From Vittaforma corneae ATCC 50505 (taxonomy: Eukaryota > Microsporidia > Nosematidae), in the NCBI RefSeq assembly GCF_000231115.1, contig NW_006889838.1:52095-89461 (forward strand): a DNA stretch of 37,367 nt. Direction: 5' to 3'. A program made the position numbers and the translations under genes. Positions 21,588-29,704 of the stretch are shown one piece after another. Below the pieces are notes generated by a model. That model was not told the origin of the DNA. It worked only from the letters and a program-made list of their open reading frames with translations, and made no database searches. Positions within the stretch are counted from its first letter, which is position 1. Each line of letters begins with the position of its first letter.

Positions 21588-22400
21588 TCAAATATATTTG
21601 TCTAAGTATTCAAAAATATCAAAATCCATTCGGTTAAATAGAATTTCCAGTTCCATTTTCATTCCTAATCCTTCTATAAACTCTACTTCATTGTAAATTT
21701 CGGAGTATCTTTTTAATCTTTCAATCATTCTTTTATCTGGACCATTCAAACAAATGCAATCATGCTTCTTTACTTTATATTTTAGAATATCTTCTATTTT
21801 CAAACCGATTCTAACCATATCAATCTTTTTTTTATAAACCAGGAATATATGCAAACCATAAGGATCAAAATCTGTTAAGCAATATATCTTTACTGTACTT
21901 TCTATCATTTTTAGAAACTTAACAGTATTTTGACAGGGATAGCCTTTTCCACAAACGGTCAAATACCTCTCACTTTCTACCCTGGAAAATACAGTATCCT
22001 TTTCTATAACCATTGCTACTTTATAATTATGCTTAATTTCTATCACGTCATCCATGTCAGGTATTAGATTCTTTCCTTCATATTCTATTCTTTTACTATT
22101 TTTCATGATAAGTATTATTCTACCATGAAAGATTCCTTTAAGACTTGATTTAATATTAAAATCTCTCTGCTCACAGCCAAACACTCTTGAATATCTCTTT
22201 ACTAGCTTGTTTACACTGTTCTGAGTTTTGAATATTGGAACAGAATCATAAAAAAGGGTTCTTTTATTCATTGATTGGCCTGACTTGATCAAGCTATGTA
22301 TGGACTGGAGAAACTTGATTTTCTTCATGGCAGTTTCATCTATAAAGCCTTCCAGAACAGATTCTAACTCCTCTTGAATGTTCTGGTGTATGTCTTTCAT
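21588..22400 (-). CDS. SPO11: SPO11, meiotic double-strand-break protein (topoisomerase VI A-like)
   Basis: SPO11 makes the programmed DNA breaks that start meiotic recombination, using a tyrosine that attacks DNA. The 270-residue product has the winged-helix (5Y-CAP) motif RTLFYDSVPIF, with the likely catalytic Tyr51. It also has SLKGIFHG at 86-93, and a Toprim domain with Glu133 (VIEKDTVF) and the metal site DFDPYG at 177-182. GKGYP at 151-155 also matches the family. Most SPO11 proteins are 350-400 residues, so this is a trimmed version that keeps every catalytic residue. The Toprim motif is DFDPYG instead of the usual DCDPYG. The start is the first ATG; no CCC signal lies directly before it. 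Its presence suggests a retained capacity for meiosis, which is an inference. Confidence 0.9.
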   Translation of the reverse strand: MKDIHQNIQEELESVLEGFIDETAMKKIKFLQSIHSLIKSGQSMNKRTLFYDSVPIFKTQNSVNKLVKRYSRVFGCEQRDFNIKSSLKGIFHGRIILIMKNSKRIEYEGKNLIPDMDDVIEIKHNYKVAMVIEKDTVFSRVESERYLTVCGKGYPCQNTVKFLKMIESTVKIYCLTDFDPYGLHIFLVYKKKIDMVRIGLKIEDILKYKVKKHDCICLNGPDKRMIERLKRYSEIYNEVEFIEGLGMKMELEILFNRMDFDIFEYLDKYI

Positions 22401-22777
22401 TTTTTATGCCATGTAGAGCATAAATCAAAAAGAAGGAAATTATCCAAAGGCTAGCTTATTTAATAAGAGCGAATTACCTACAAATTCTAGCTTTAAAAGA
22501 AAAGCATACCTTTTAAAGCATTTGATATGTAGCAGTAAGTTAAGAGAACCTCAATTATGCAGTTTTACTACTATATACTGTTTTTCATCATATGACATCT
22601 ATGCTGACATAGAAAGAATAAAAAAATAAATAATAAGCTTATTGGATATTTTCTTTATTTCTTTAAACAAATTACTCTTATTTTAAATATGTCATACTGG
22701 TATACTATCATGATTAAAGTTAGTGCTGGACTAAGTTTTGATGTCTTTCTAATATTCTGTAATAACAATACCAATTA

Positions 22778-22806
22778 GTAAGAATAATACATAATATTAT
22801 TCTTAC
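22778..22806. repeat. Perfect 12-bp hairpin with 5-nt loop
   Basis: GTAAGAATAATA (22,778-22,789) pairs exactly with TATTATTCTTAC (22,795-22,806) around the loop CATAA. It lies in the spacer about 380 bp upstream of SPO11 and 580 bp upstream of RIX7. Its role is unknown: it could be a structured RNA or a binding palindrome, or the remains of a small mobile element. Confidence 0.6.
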
Positions 22807-23128
22807 AAATAGCAATAGATAATGATGGCAATGCCATATTCGTTTTGTATAGAAGTAGGAATAAAGATAAGATCAACGAATCGTTAAAGAACGTTGAAAA
22901 CACTTTGTCTTTTGAGTGATAAAGCGTAAAATGAAGAGAAGTTAGGTAAAAATAAAAGAAGTAGTATCAGCCAATACTGATTTTGAGAAAGCAAAGACTA
23001 AAGAATGGAAAAAGATATTGTTTGCAAATAGAAACACAACAGTGGAGAACTAAACGACAGTGAAGAGGAAAGAAGTGTGTATGTGAGTTATCATGCTAGA
23101 TGTAGTTTCATTGTTAGTATATTTTATA

Positions 23129-23148
23129 AACGGCCGTTAGTATAAATA
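23129..23148 (+). promoter_or_regulatory. Palindrome AACGGCCGTT next to a TATA-like box
   Basis: AACGGCCGTT (23,129-23,138) is a perfect palindrome and locally G+C-rich. TATAAATA follows at 23,141-23,148. The RIX7 start is about 240 bp downstream, which is far for a microsporidian 5' leader, so the site may serve another transcript. Function is inferred from the pattern only. Confidence 0.3.
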
Positions 23149-23389
23149 GTATTGAAGAGTACGGATGATGCTAGATTCAGCACCCTGTTCAATATGGTCC
23201 ATCTGAATATATAAAACAAAAATTGCCTCTTAAATTTATGTCTAATGAAATATGTACAACACCTGTCAAATCTTTTAATATATTAATAACGGAAATACCA
23301 TAGAACAAGTGTATAAAAAGCGTAGCTTTATCATTTATGATTTTTGAATTTTCCCTTTTATTTGAGTAAATTTTTTTTCTTATCACCCA

Positions 23390-25012
23390 ATGAATGTCAG
23401 AAAGTCGGCAGCTGATCTTCTGAGAGACAAATACATGTCTACACAACTAAAGAAAACAACGTCAGAGAAGATTCATCCAGATTTGAATGAACTTTATGGT
23501 GTTGAGTATTTAAAGCCAGAAATTTATTCAAAGCTGTACAGTCCCCTGTTCAACATCCAAAAATACAAAGACCTCGGCACTTTGCCACCTAAATCCATTC
23601 TTATTAGAGGAATTAACGGTGTTGGAAAAACTTACATTGTCAACTGCTTTTGTCAACATTTTCAAATAGATCTTATAACAGGGTACATTGAGACTCAAAA
23701 GGACATAAAAGAATTATTTAGCAAGAGTAGAGCTAGTGAGAAATCCATTATTTTAATAGAAAATGTTGATACAATTCTCAAAGAAGATGCTCTAATGTAC
23801 CAGCTTAATACCTGTATAAGTGGATTGAACTGGTGTGCCTTGGTTGTCATAGCTCACACGGATTCTCTCGAAAACGTTAAATACGATGGGGAAATCTTTG
23901 TGAAAATTCCAACGGCATTTGGAAGAAAAGAGTTATTAGACGGAATAATAAAGAATATGAAAACAAAAGACATCGACACATTTGAGATTTCTCAGAAAAT
24001 CCCTGGGTTTGTCCCAAGAGATATTGTAAAACTTATTTCGATGGTTTCTACACGTGTAGTTAACCGTGCAGCTTACCAAAGTGATTTGGATTTATTAAAA
24101 CAAATCAGACTGTCAACCCATGCACAGTTTTCAACATCTGCACCACAACATCTGACACATACTAGTGATGGTCACCTGTGCGTAACAATGGATGACTTCA
24201 CCAGCTGCATTGACGAATGCAAGAATATTACTCAAAGCATTACTTTTGATGATATTGGTGCACTTGAGAAGGTGAAGGAGGAACTAACTATGAGCATTCT
24301 GCTACCATCCAGATACCCTGAAAAGTTTATATCATTTGGAATCAGCAGACCCAGTGGTGTACTGCTCTATGGGCCTCCTGGATGTGGAAAGACACTCATA
24401 GCTAAAGCAGTAAGCAATATGTCACACTGTAATTTTTTATCTATTAAAGGACCTGAGCTTATAACAAAGTATGTTGGAGACAGTGAAAAGCATCTACGAG
24501 ATCTTTTCCAAAAAGCCAAGAATCTGAGTCCTTGCGTACTGTTCTTTGATGAGATAGATTCATTATGTGGAAAGAGAGGAAAGAATGAATTTGGAAATAG
24601 AATTGTTAACCAAATACTTACTCTTCTTGATGGAATGGAAGATAGGGGGGAAGTATATTTGATAGGAGCGACAAATAGAATTGATGCACTTGACAGTGCA
24701 CTTATGCGACCAGGCAGGTTTGATAAAATCATTGAAGTTTCACTGCCTGACAAAGAAGAGGCTCTCGAAATATTCAAGAAGTGTATTTCCAAGGTTCCAT
24801 ACGAAGATTTTGATTTTGAAAATCTAGATTTAAGTGGATTTTCTGGTGCTGACATAGCAGGAGTAGTCAAGGAAGCTGCAATTATGTGCCTTAAAGAGAA
24901 TTTTGACTCTGAAAATTTAAAAGTTACAGAAAAGTACTTTTTATGCGCAATAGAAAAAACAAACATAATGAAAAGCACATCAAAAAAGAGCAGAAATAAA
25001 GCAAGATCCTAG
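23390..25012 (+). CDS. RIX7: RIX7/NVL-type double AAA ATPase with degenerate first AAA domain
   Basis: RIX7/NVL is a nuclear AAA ATPase that remodels pre-60S ribosomes. The 540-residue product has two AAA modules. The second is complete: Walker A GPPGCGKT at 328-335, Walker B VLFFDE at 383-388, and MRPGRFD at 439-445 with the arginine fingers. The entry motif DDIGALEKVKEEL at 287-299 fits RIX7/NVL better than CDC48. The first module keeps Walker A (GINGVGKT, 74-81), but Walker B ends in EN instead of DE (about 124-125). The region that should hold sensor 1 and the arginine fingers (about 150-175) is shortened and lacks RPGRFD. The usual N-terminal domain is missing (yeast RIX7 is about 840 residues). 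CCC lies 1-4 bases before the ATG. AFG2 or a PEX1/6-type ATPase is less likely. Confidence 0.8.
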   Translation: MNVRKSAADLLRDKYMSTQLKKTTSEKIHPDLNELYGVEYLKPEIYSKLYSPLFNIQKYKDLGTLPPKSILIRGINGVGKTYIVNCFCQHFQIDLITGYIETQKDIKELFSKSRASEKSIILIENVDTILKEDALMYQLNTCISGLNWCALVVIAHTDSLENVKYDGEIFVKIPTAFGRKELLDGIIKNMKTKDIDTFEISQKIPGFVPRDIVKLISMVSTRVVNRAAYQSDLDLLKQIRLSTHAQFSTSAPQHLTHTSDGHLCVTMDDFTSCIDECKNITQSITFDDIGALEKVKEELTMSILLPSRYPEKFISFGISRPSGVLLYGPPGCGKTLIAKAVSNMSHCNFLSIKGPELITKYVGDSEKHLRDLFQKAKNLSPCVLFFDEIDSLCGKRGKNEFGNRIVNQILTLLDGMEDRGEVYLIGATNRIDALDSALMRPGRFDKIIEVSLPDKEEALEIFKKCISKVPYEDFDFENLDLSGFSGADIAGVVKEAAIMCLKENFDSENLKVTEKYFLCAIEKTNIMKSTSKKSRNKARS

Positions 25013-25432
25013 AAAATTAATATATTTTAAAATAAATTATGCACCAATCAACAATTTGATATTTATTTATTGATACCACGAGTGTTAATTAAGCTTAAAT
25101 AATGGTATTTCAATATATTAATAATATTTATAATACCAAGAGGTTTATTGGAAAGAAAGCTCAGGTGACACAGGCACGATGAAAAGAATTGTAAATACAA
25201 AAGATATGGTAGAGTATACAAGAAGGACAATGGCCCATCCAATAACACTATACAACAAACACAGTAGCAACCATTCTCAATTATTATACATTCATGAAGG
25301 GATGTGAACGCAGTAATATCAAAAATTTTGCAATCAACTTTTCCATCTCTCAAGGAAATGCAAAAATACAGCTGAAGATACACTTCTGTTTTTATGAGAA
25401 TAAAAGTTTTTACTTTCCTGGTTTTCTTGCCC
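25013..25432. other. 420-bp intergenic spacer upstream of valyl-tRNA synthetase
   Basis: A+T-rich spacer between two same-strand genes. A 123-codon ATG frame is open on the minus strand from the CCATGG at the ValRS start down to 25,063. It is hydrophobic, matches nothing I know, and would share its start bases with the ValRS ATG, so I do not call it. CCC stands directly before the ValRS ATG. Confidence 0.5.
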
Positions 25433-28324
25433 ATGGAACCAAAGAAAAACTTGATGGACAAGAACCCAACAATTAATGATGATCCTATGGATTTAAAAGT
25501 TCAGAGAAAGACCATCAAGGCCCAAAAGAAGGCTGAAAAGCTTGCTAAATTAGAAGCTAAAAAGAATGTCATGCCAGCAACATCTTCAACCAAAGCTAAA
25601 AAGCCAACATCAACAGGATACGATCCAGCAGGAGTTGAAAAATACTGGTCAGAATACTGGCTTGGTAATCAATCCTTTCTACCTCAAGAAAGGGACAAAA
25701 AGTTTACCATTTGTATTCCTCCACCTAACATTACAGGATCATTGCATATTGGACACGCCATAATGATTTCTATTGAGGATTGTATTGTTAGATACAAGAG
25801 GCTGAACAATTATGAAGTACTATACTTACCTGGAATAGATCACGCTGGCATTTCTACTCAAAGCGTAGTTATGAAGAGTCTTAGATCATCTACTTCAAAT
25901 ACTATCGACAGAGAAACATTCTTAAAGGCAGCGTTTAAATGGACAGAGAAGTATGGCAGCAGAATCTATGAGCAGTTCAATAGGATGGGTGCTAGCTTGG
26001 ATTACTCAAGAAAAAAATTTACGCTTGACGAGAATGCAAGTAGAAGTGTGACAGTAGCGTTCTGCAGGTTGTATAATAAGGGATTAATATATAGAGATAG
26101 CAAAATAGTAGCGTGGAGTTGTAAGCTCAAGACTACGCTGAGTGATCTTGAAGTAAATTATAAAAACGTTGAGGGTGGTTCAATGATTGAAGTGGACGGA
26201 GGCATGTATAAATTTGGGGTGATGTATTATATAAAATATTACCTCACACTAGATTGTGGCACTGAGTACAACAGTAAAAACATAGAGAATCTACCGTACG
26301 TTATTGTTGGTACTACCAGACCAGAGACTATTTTGGGTGACAGTGCTATTTGTATTAACCCGTATGATTGTAGGTTCAGTGACATTGAAGCAATATTTAG
26401 GAGTGGAAAAGTAAACGATCTATTTAATGATGAATACAAAAGCAAAGAAGAGACACTAATTGATTCAGAAGGGAAAAACAATGCAGCAATTGATAGAAAT
26501 TTAGAAAACGAGGAAATTAAAATAGAAAGAAAGAACAAGTTTAAAGTAAATAAGACAGTCAATGAGGATACAATTGAAAAAGAGTACCCACTTTTTGCAA
26601 TCAATCCATTAACCTATGAGACAATTCCAGTGATATTTGACAGTCAGGCAGATCTAAGCTTTGGGACTGGTATTTTGAAGGTTACGCCCTGCCATGATCC
26701 TGTCGATTTTAGACTTGGAAAGAAGCATGGATTAAAATTTAACAAAATCACTGATGAAGAAAATCGGATTACTCATCCTAAATATCTTAATATGATGAGA
26801 TTTGAAGCAAGAAACGCTGTAATGGAAGAGCTGAAAAAGAATAACATGCTTGTAAAAGAAGAGAGTCGTGATCAAATACTTCCGTTTTGTAGTCGTAGCA
26901 ATGATATAATTGAGTTTACGGTGAAGGAACAATGGTGGTGTGATTGCAAAAGTATGGCGCGAAAAGCAGTAGACAGTGTGAAGAATGGAGAGATTGATAT
27001 TCAGCCGGTGGAGGCCAGGATTATATGGTATAGATGGCTAGAGAATATTAAAGATTGGTGTCTTTCCAGACAGTTGTGGTGGGGACATAGAATTCCTGCA
27101 TATTATGCTAGCAATCAAGACAAAGGAGAATGGATAGTAGCTGAGTCTGAGCAAGAAGCAAAGCAGATAGCAAAACAGAAAGGATACACGAAAATTGAAC
27201 AGGACGAAGATGTACTTGATACTTGGTTTTCTTCAGGTCTTTGGCCATTTTCAACGATGGGATGGCCCGATGACACTTCTGATTTCAGAAGATACTTTCC
27301 AACCTCACTCTTGGAAACAGGTAGCGATATCCTCTTCTTCTGGGTAGCAAGGATGGTTATGCTTTCCTATGAGCTTGTTGGTGAGCGTCCATTTGATAAA
27401 GTGTTTTTACATGGAATAATCAGAGATGCCCATGGTAGAAAGATGTCCAAGAGTTTAGGTAATGTAATTGATCCGTTACATGTTATTGATGGGATTGAAT
27501 TAGAGGAGATGATAGATAATCTACAAAAAGGCAATTTGGATTCAAGAGAAGTGAAAAGGGCCACGGACGCACTTAAAAAAGATTTTCCAAAGGGCATTCA
27601 AAAGTGTGGCGCAGATGCTCTTAGATTCACTCTGCTCAACTACACCAATGGAATGAAAGACATTAATCTTGATATTCTCCGAGTGCAAGGTTATTCTCGT
27701 CTATGTAATAAAATTTGGAATGCATACAAATTTGTAAGTGGAGTGTTGCTGAGCCAGAGCATTGAGCGTCAATTGAAAGAGTGCCGTCTAGAAAATTCAA
27801 GTATTTTAATAGATGATAAAGCTATTATCAAACCACATCATAAATGGATAATTAACCGACTGAACAAAGTGATTGAAGAACAGCACAAATGCATTGAATC
27901 ATACAATTTTATGCTAGGAACACAAAGCATCTATCAACTGATATTTGACTTTTGTGATAATATCATTGAAGTGTCAAAAACTCCAAGTCCAGAAGACCTA
28001 AAGGTTCTTAAGTACGTTTTTACTGGTATTTTGAAGCTTTTGAATCCGTACATGCCCTTTATCACCGAGGAAATTCATTTTAAACTGTACTCTTCAACCA
28101 TTTCAGACTATCCCCAAATTGTCAGTTCGATTGACTTAAAGGATGATGTTTTCGAAGATGTTTTAAGCCTTGCTAAAATTTGTAGATCAAAAAAGAAGGT
28201 GGCTGTTCAGAATTTTGATGATATTTCATACCTAAAATGCTTGGTTAGGAGCGATTTTGAGATTCACGAAAGCTTAGACGAATATGAAACAATTGGAAAT
28301 TTGAGATACAAAATTATTAATTAA
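25433..28324 (+). CDS. VAS1: Valyl-tRNA synthetase
   Basis: This class I synthetase charges tRNA-Val. From the chosen ATG (963 residues) the order is: a Lys/Ala-rich N-terminal helix (about 20-50), as in eukaryotic tRNA-binding extensions; the catalytic HIGH motif at 105-108 (PPNITGSLHIGH); the editing domain with TTRPET at 294-299; a WWG motif before the second half of the active site; KMSKS at 670-674; and the helical anticodon-binding domain. An unusual Lys/Glu/Asn-rich insertion sits in the editing domain at about 315-385. The C-terminal coiled-coil arm seems very short. The frame opens 13 codons earlier with another ATG (25,394), but CCC stands directly before the ATG at 25,433, and the extra residues are hydrophobic and unlike the family. 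Confidence 0.95.
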   Translation: MEPKKNLMDKNPTINDDPMDLKVQRKTIKAQKKAEKLAKLEAKKNVMPATSSTKAKKPTSTGYDPAGVEKYWSEYWLGNQSFLPQERDKKFTICIPPPNITGSLHIGHAIMISIEDCIVRYKRLNNYEVLYLPGIDHAGISTQSVVMKSLRSSTSNTIDRETFLKAAFKWTEKYGSRIYEQFNRMGASLDYSRKKFTLDENASRSVTVAFCRLYNKGLIYRDSKIVAWSCKLKTTLSDLEVNYKNVEGGSMIEVDGGMYKFGVMYYIKYYLTLDCGTEYNSKNIENLPYVIVGTTRPETILGDSAICINPYDCRFSDIEAIFRSGKVNDLFNDEYKSKEETLIDSEGKNNAAIDRNLENEEIKIERKNKFKVNKTVNEDTIEKEYPLFAINPLTYETIPVIFDSQADLSFGTGILKVTPCHDPVDFRLGKKHGLKFNKITDEENRITHPKYLNMMRFEARNAVMEELKKNNMLVKEESRDQILPFCSRSNDIIEFTVKEQWWCDCKSMARKAVDSVKNGEIDIQPVEARIIWYRWLENIKDWCLSRQLWWGHRIPAYYASNQDKGEWIVAESEQEAKQIAKQKGYTKIEQDEDVLDTWFSSGLWPFSTMGWPDDTSDFRRYFPTSLLETGSDILFFWVARMVMLSYELVGERPFDKVFLHGIIRDAHGRKMSKSLGNVIDPLHVIDGIELEEMIDNLQKGNLDSREVKRATDALKKDFPKGIQKCGADALRFTLLNYTNGMKDINLDILRVQGYSRLCNKIWNAYKFVSGVLLSQSIERQLKECRLENSSILIDDKAIIKPHHKWIINRLNKVIEEQHKCIESYNFMLGTQSIYQLIFDFCDNIIEVSKTPSPEDLKVLKYVFTGILKLLNPYMPFITEEIHFKLYSSTISDYPQIVSSIDLKDDVFEDVLSLAKICRSKKKVAVQNFDDISYLKCLVRSDFEIHESLDEYETIGNLRYKIIN

Positions 28325-28328
28325 AAAC

Positions 28329-28457
28329 ATGTCGTACTTCCTTTGTATTATGCTTGATGTGGGGCTGGCCATTTCATTTTATTCAATAAGCATTGGCTTG
28401 TATTTAAATGCTAAGGGGCATATTAGCTATTATAAATTCTATCAATTAGCAGCCTAG
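28329..28457 (+). CDS. Possible small single-helix membrane protein (42 residues)
   Basis: An ATG frame of 42 codons starts 4 bases after the ValRS stop. Its first half is a hydrophobic stretch (about residues 3-27) long enough to span a membrane, followed by a Tyr/Lys-rich end. It resembles the size class of OST4 or small TOM subunits, but no motif supports any of them. There is no CCC signal. It could be a chance frame. Confidence 0.25.
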   Translation: MSYFLCIMLDVGLAISFYSISIGLYLNAKGHISYYKFYQLAA

Positions 28458-28490
28458 TTAATCGTTTTTATGCTTAAATCAGAATTCAAC

Positions 28491-28494
28491 AAAA
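28491..28494 (-). terminator. Short T run after tRNA-Ala
   Basis: On the minus strand, TTTT follows the tRNA-Ala 3' end after two bases, the minimum usual for RNA polymerase III termination. Confidence 0.5.
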
Positions 28495-28496
28495 TA

Positions 28497-28568
28497 TGGA
28501 GAGTACGAGGATTGAACTCGCGACCTCTTACATGCTAAGCAAACGCTCTACCACTGAGCTAACTCCCC
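28497..28568 (-). tRNA. tRNA-Ala (anticodon AGC)
   Basis: A full cloverleaf folds on the minus strand: acceptor GGGGAGT with ACTCTCC, D stem GCTC/GAGC, anticodon stem TTTGC/GTAAG with loop TTAGCAT (anticodon AGC), and T arm GCGAG-TTCAATC-CTCGT. The third acceptor pair is G-T, the G3:U70 identity element of alanine tRNAs, which supports the assignment. The discriminator is A. There is no intron and no encoded CCA. Confidence 0.96.
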
Positions 28569-28708
28569 TAGCTACTTCATTTAACTAATATCTAACATAT
28601 TGTTTAATTTTATCATCATTTTATCAAAAATGATAAATAAGCTTAAAGCATATTAAAGAATAAAAATGACAAGCAATAAGCACAAGCTCCTCATTTAATA
28701 TTATCTTT

Positions 28709-29395
28709 TTATTGTTTCTGTTTTTGATTTTTCTCACTTTTGCTAAGTGATCTAACATAGTTCATCAATTCAAGATATCTCATCTTAATGCTGTCAGGCA
28801 TATTCATTGCAAGGTTATGCATGCGCTGGATGCATTCGGAAACTATAGCTTTCATATTGTTATTTGAAATGTACTGTTGTCTAATCATTAAAAGGTAAAT
28901 TAACAGTGTTACAGTGCTTATTCGCCTCAGAACTACCATACTAACAGCAATAGGTATTAAAAGTATTTCAAGGAAGAGTGCAGATCTTCCAATAGTAGCA
29001 ATGTTAGTGTTTAGAAAGACCACAAAGTCGTAGAAGAAATAGGAATGGAATGTATCCTTCTTTGCTACAATGGAAGAGACAATATGGTAAATAGTGAGTA
29101 GGTAAAACGGGGAAAGGAGGATGTTTGGAACAAAACAAAGAAAGAAGACTATGCAGAATGTATTTGGATGGGAAAAAATCTTCTTTATAAACATTAATGT
29201 ATCATATGCTTTGAAATTAGCTATGATGCTTTGAAATGTCAGTGTATAAGCAAGAAGAAGGAAAATACAGTTGAAGAACGAAGGAAGACGAGGAAGTGGA
29301 AATGCAACGAATACTCTGAGAATAGCCAGCGAATAGTTGATGAAAAAGCATACATTTGAATAAAACCAAATGTCCCTCAGCGATTTTTTATTCAT
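28709..29395 (-). CDS. POM33: POM33/TMEM33-family membrane protein
   Basis: Family members sit in the ER and nuclear envelope and help shape the ER and nuclear pores. The 228-residue product has hydrophobic segments at about 10-34, 41-58, 78-108 and 138-170, then an amphipathic, basic C-terminus. The stretch around 166-180 (IYLLMIRQQYISNNN) resembles the TMEM33 block with Leu-Arg-Tyr followed by a polar run. The following helices, up to a Pro at 200 and an R-Y-L-E-L-like helix, also fit the TMEM33 end. I judge this by eye; sequence identity is low. The start is the first ATG, with CCCC five bases before it. Another multi-pass ER protein remains possible. Confidence 0.55.
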   Translation of the reverse strand: MNKKSLRDIWFYSNVCFFINYSLAILRVFVAFPLPRLPSFFNCIFLLLAYTLTFQSIIANFKAYDTLMFIKKIFSHPNTFCIVFFLCFVPNILLSPFYLLTIYHIVSSIVAKKDTFHSYFFYDFVVFLNTNIATIGRSALFLEILLIPIAVSMVVLRRISTVTLLIYLLMIRQQYISNNNMKAIVSECIQRMHNLAMNMPDSIKMRYLELMNYVRSLSKSEKNQKQKQ

Positions 29396-29704
29396 TGAAG
29401 GGGTACAAAAGGAAAAAACAAAAAGCTCCTTTCAGTAGATAGTTTACTTAATACGTATCTGTACTGCAATGGATGAGCTTATACAAAATATACATTCCAG
29501 AACAGTTCATTTGAAATTGTAATTTTATGCTTAAGTTATTGTATGACAGTATTTGCTGGATTCTGTATAATTTGTAATATTTGATGACTAGGAGAATATC
29601 TTATATGAATTAATTAGCTTTTAAATCTGCTCATATGACAATGCAGTATTTCAAATAATGCTTGCTAGGGTAATTAAGATATTTGTTTATTTTTGCACTA
29701 CCCT
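29396..29704. other. 309-bp divergent spacer between POM33-like gene and PDH E1 beta
   Basis: Both flanking genes start at this spacer and each has a C-rich signal at its ATG (CCCC at 29,403-29,400 on the minus strand, CCC at 29,701-29,703 on the plus strand). I see no gene or RNA in it. Confidence 0.5.

Larger units (their letters stand above)
22401..23389. other. 989-bp intergenic spacer between SPO11 and RIX7
   Basis: This spacer holds no convincing open frame and no tRNA. It separates two divergent genes. It contains a strong hairpin (22,778-22,806) and a palindrome next to a TATA-like box (23,129-23,148), listed separately. Just before the RIX7 ATG is CACCCA, with a T8 run above it. A small RNA gene is possible downstream of the TATA-like box, but I cannot identify one. 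Confidence 0.6.

Noticed and set aside
24367..24978. A 203-codon minus-strand frame
   Set aside because: It is antisense to the second AAA domain of the RIX7-like gene, whose conserved motifs make the plus strand the real one.
25063..25434. A 123-codon ATG frame on the minus strand opposite the ValRS start
   Set aside because: No resemblance to a known protein, hydrophobic as expected for antisense A+T-rich DNA, and it would share the CCATGG of the ValRS start, leaving no room for promoters.
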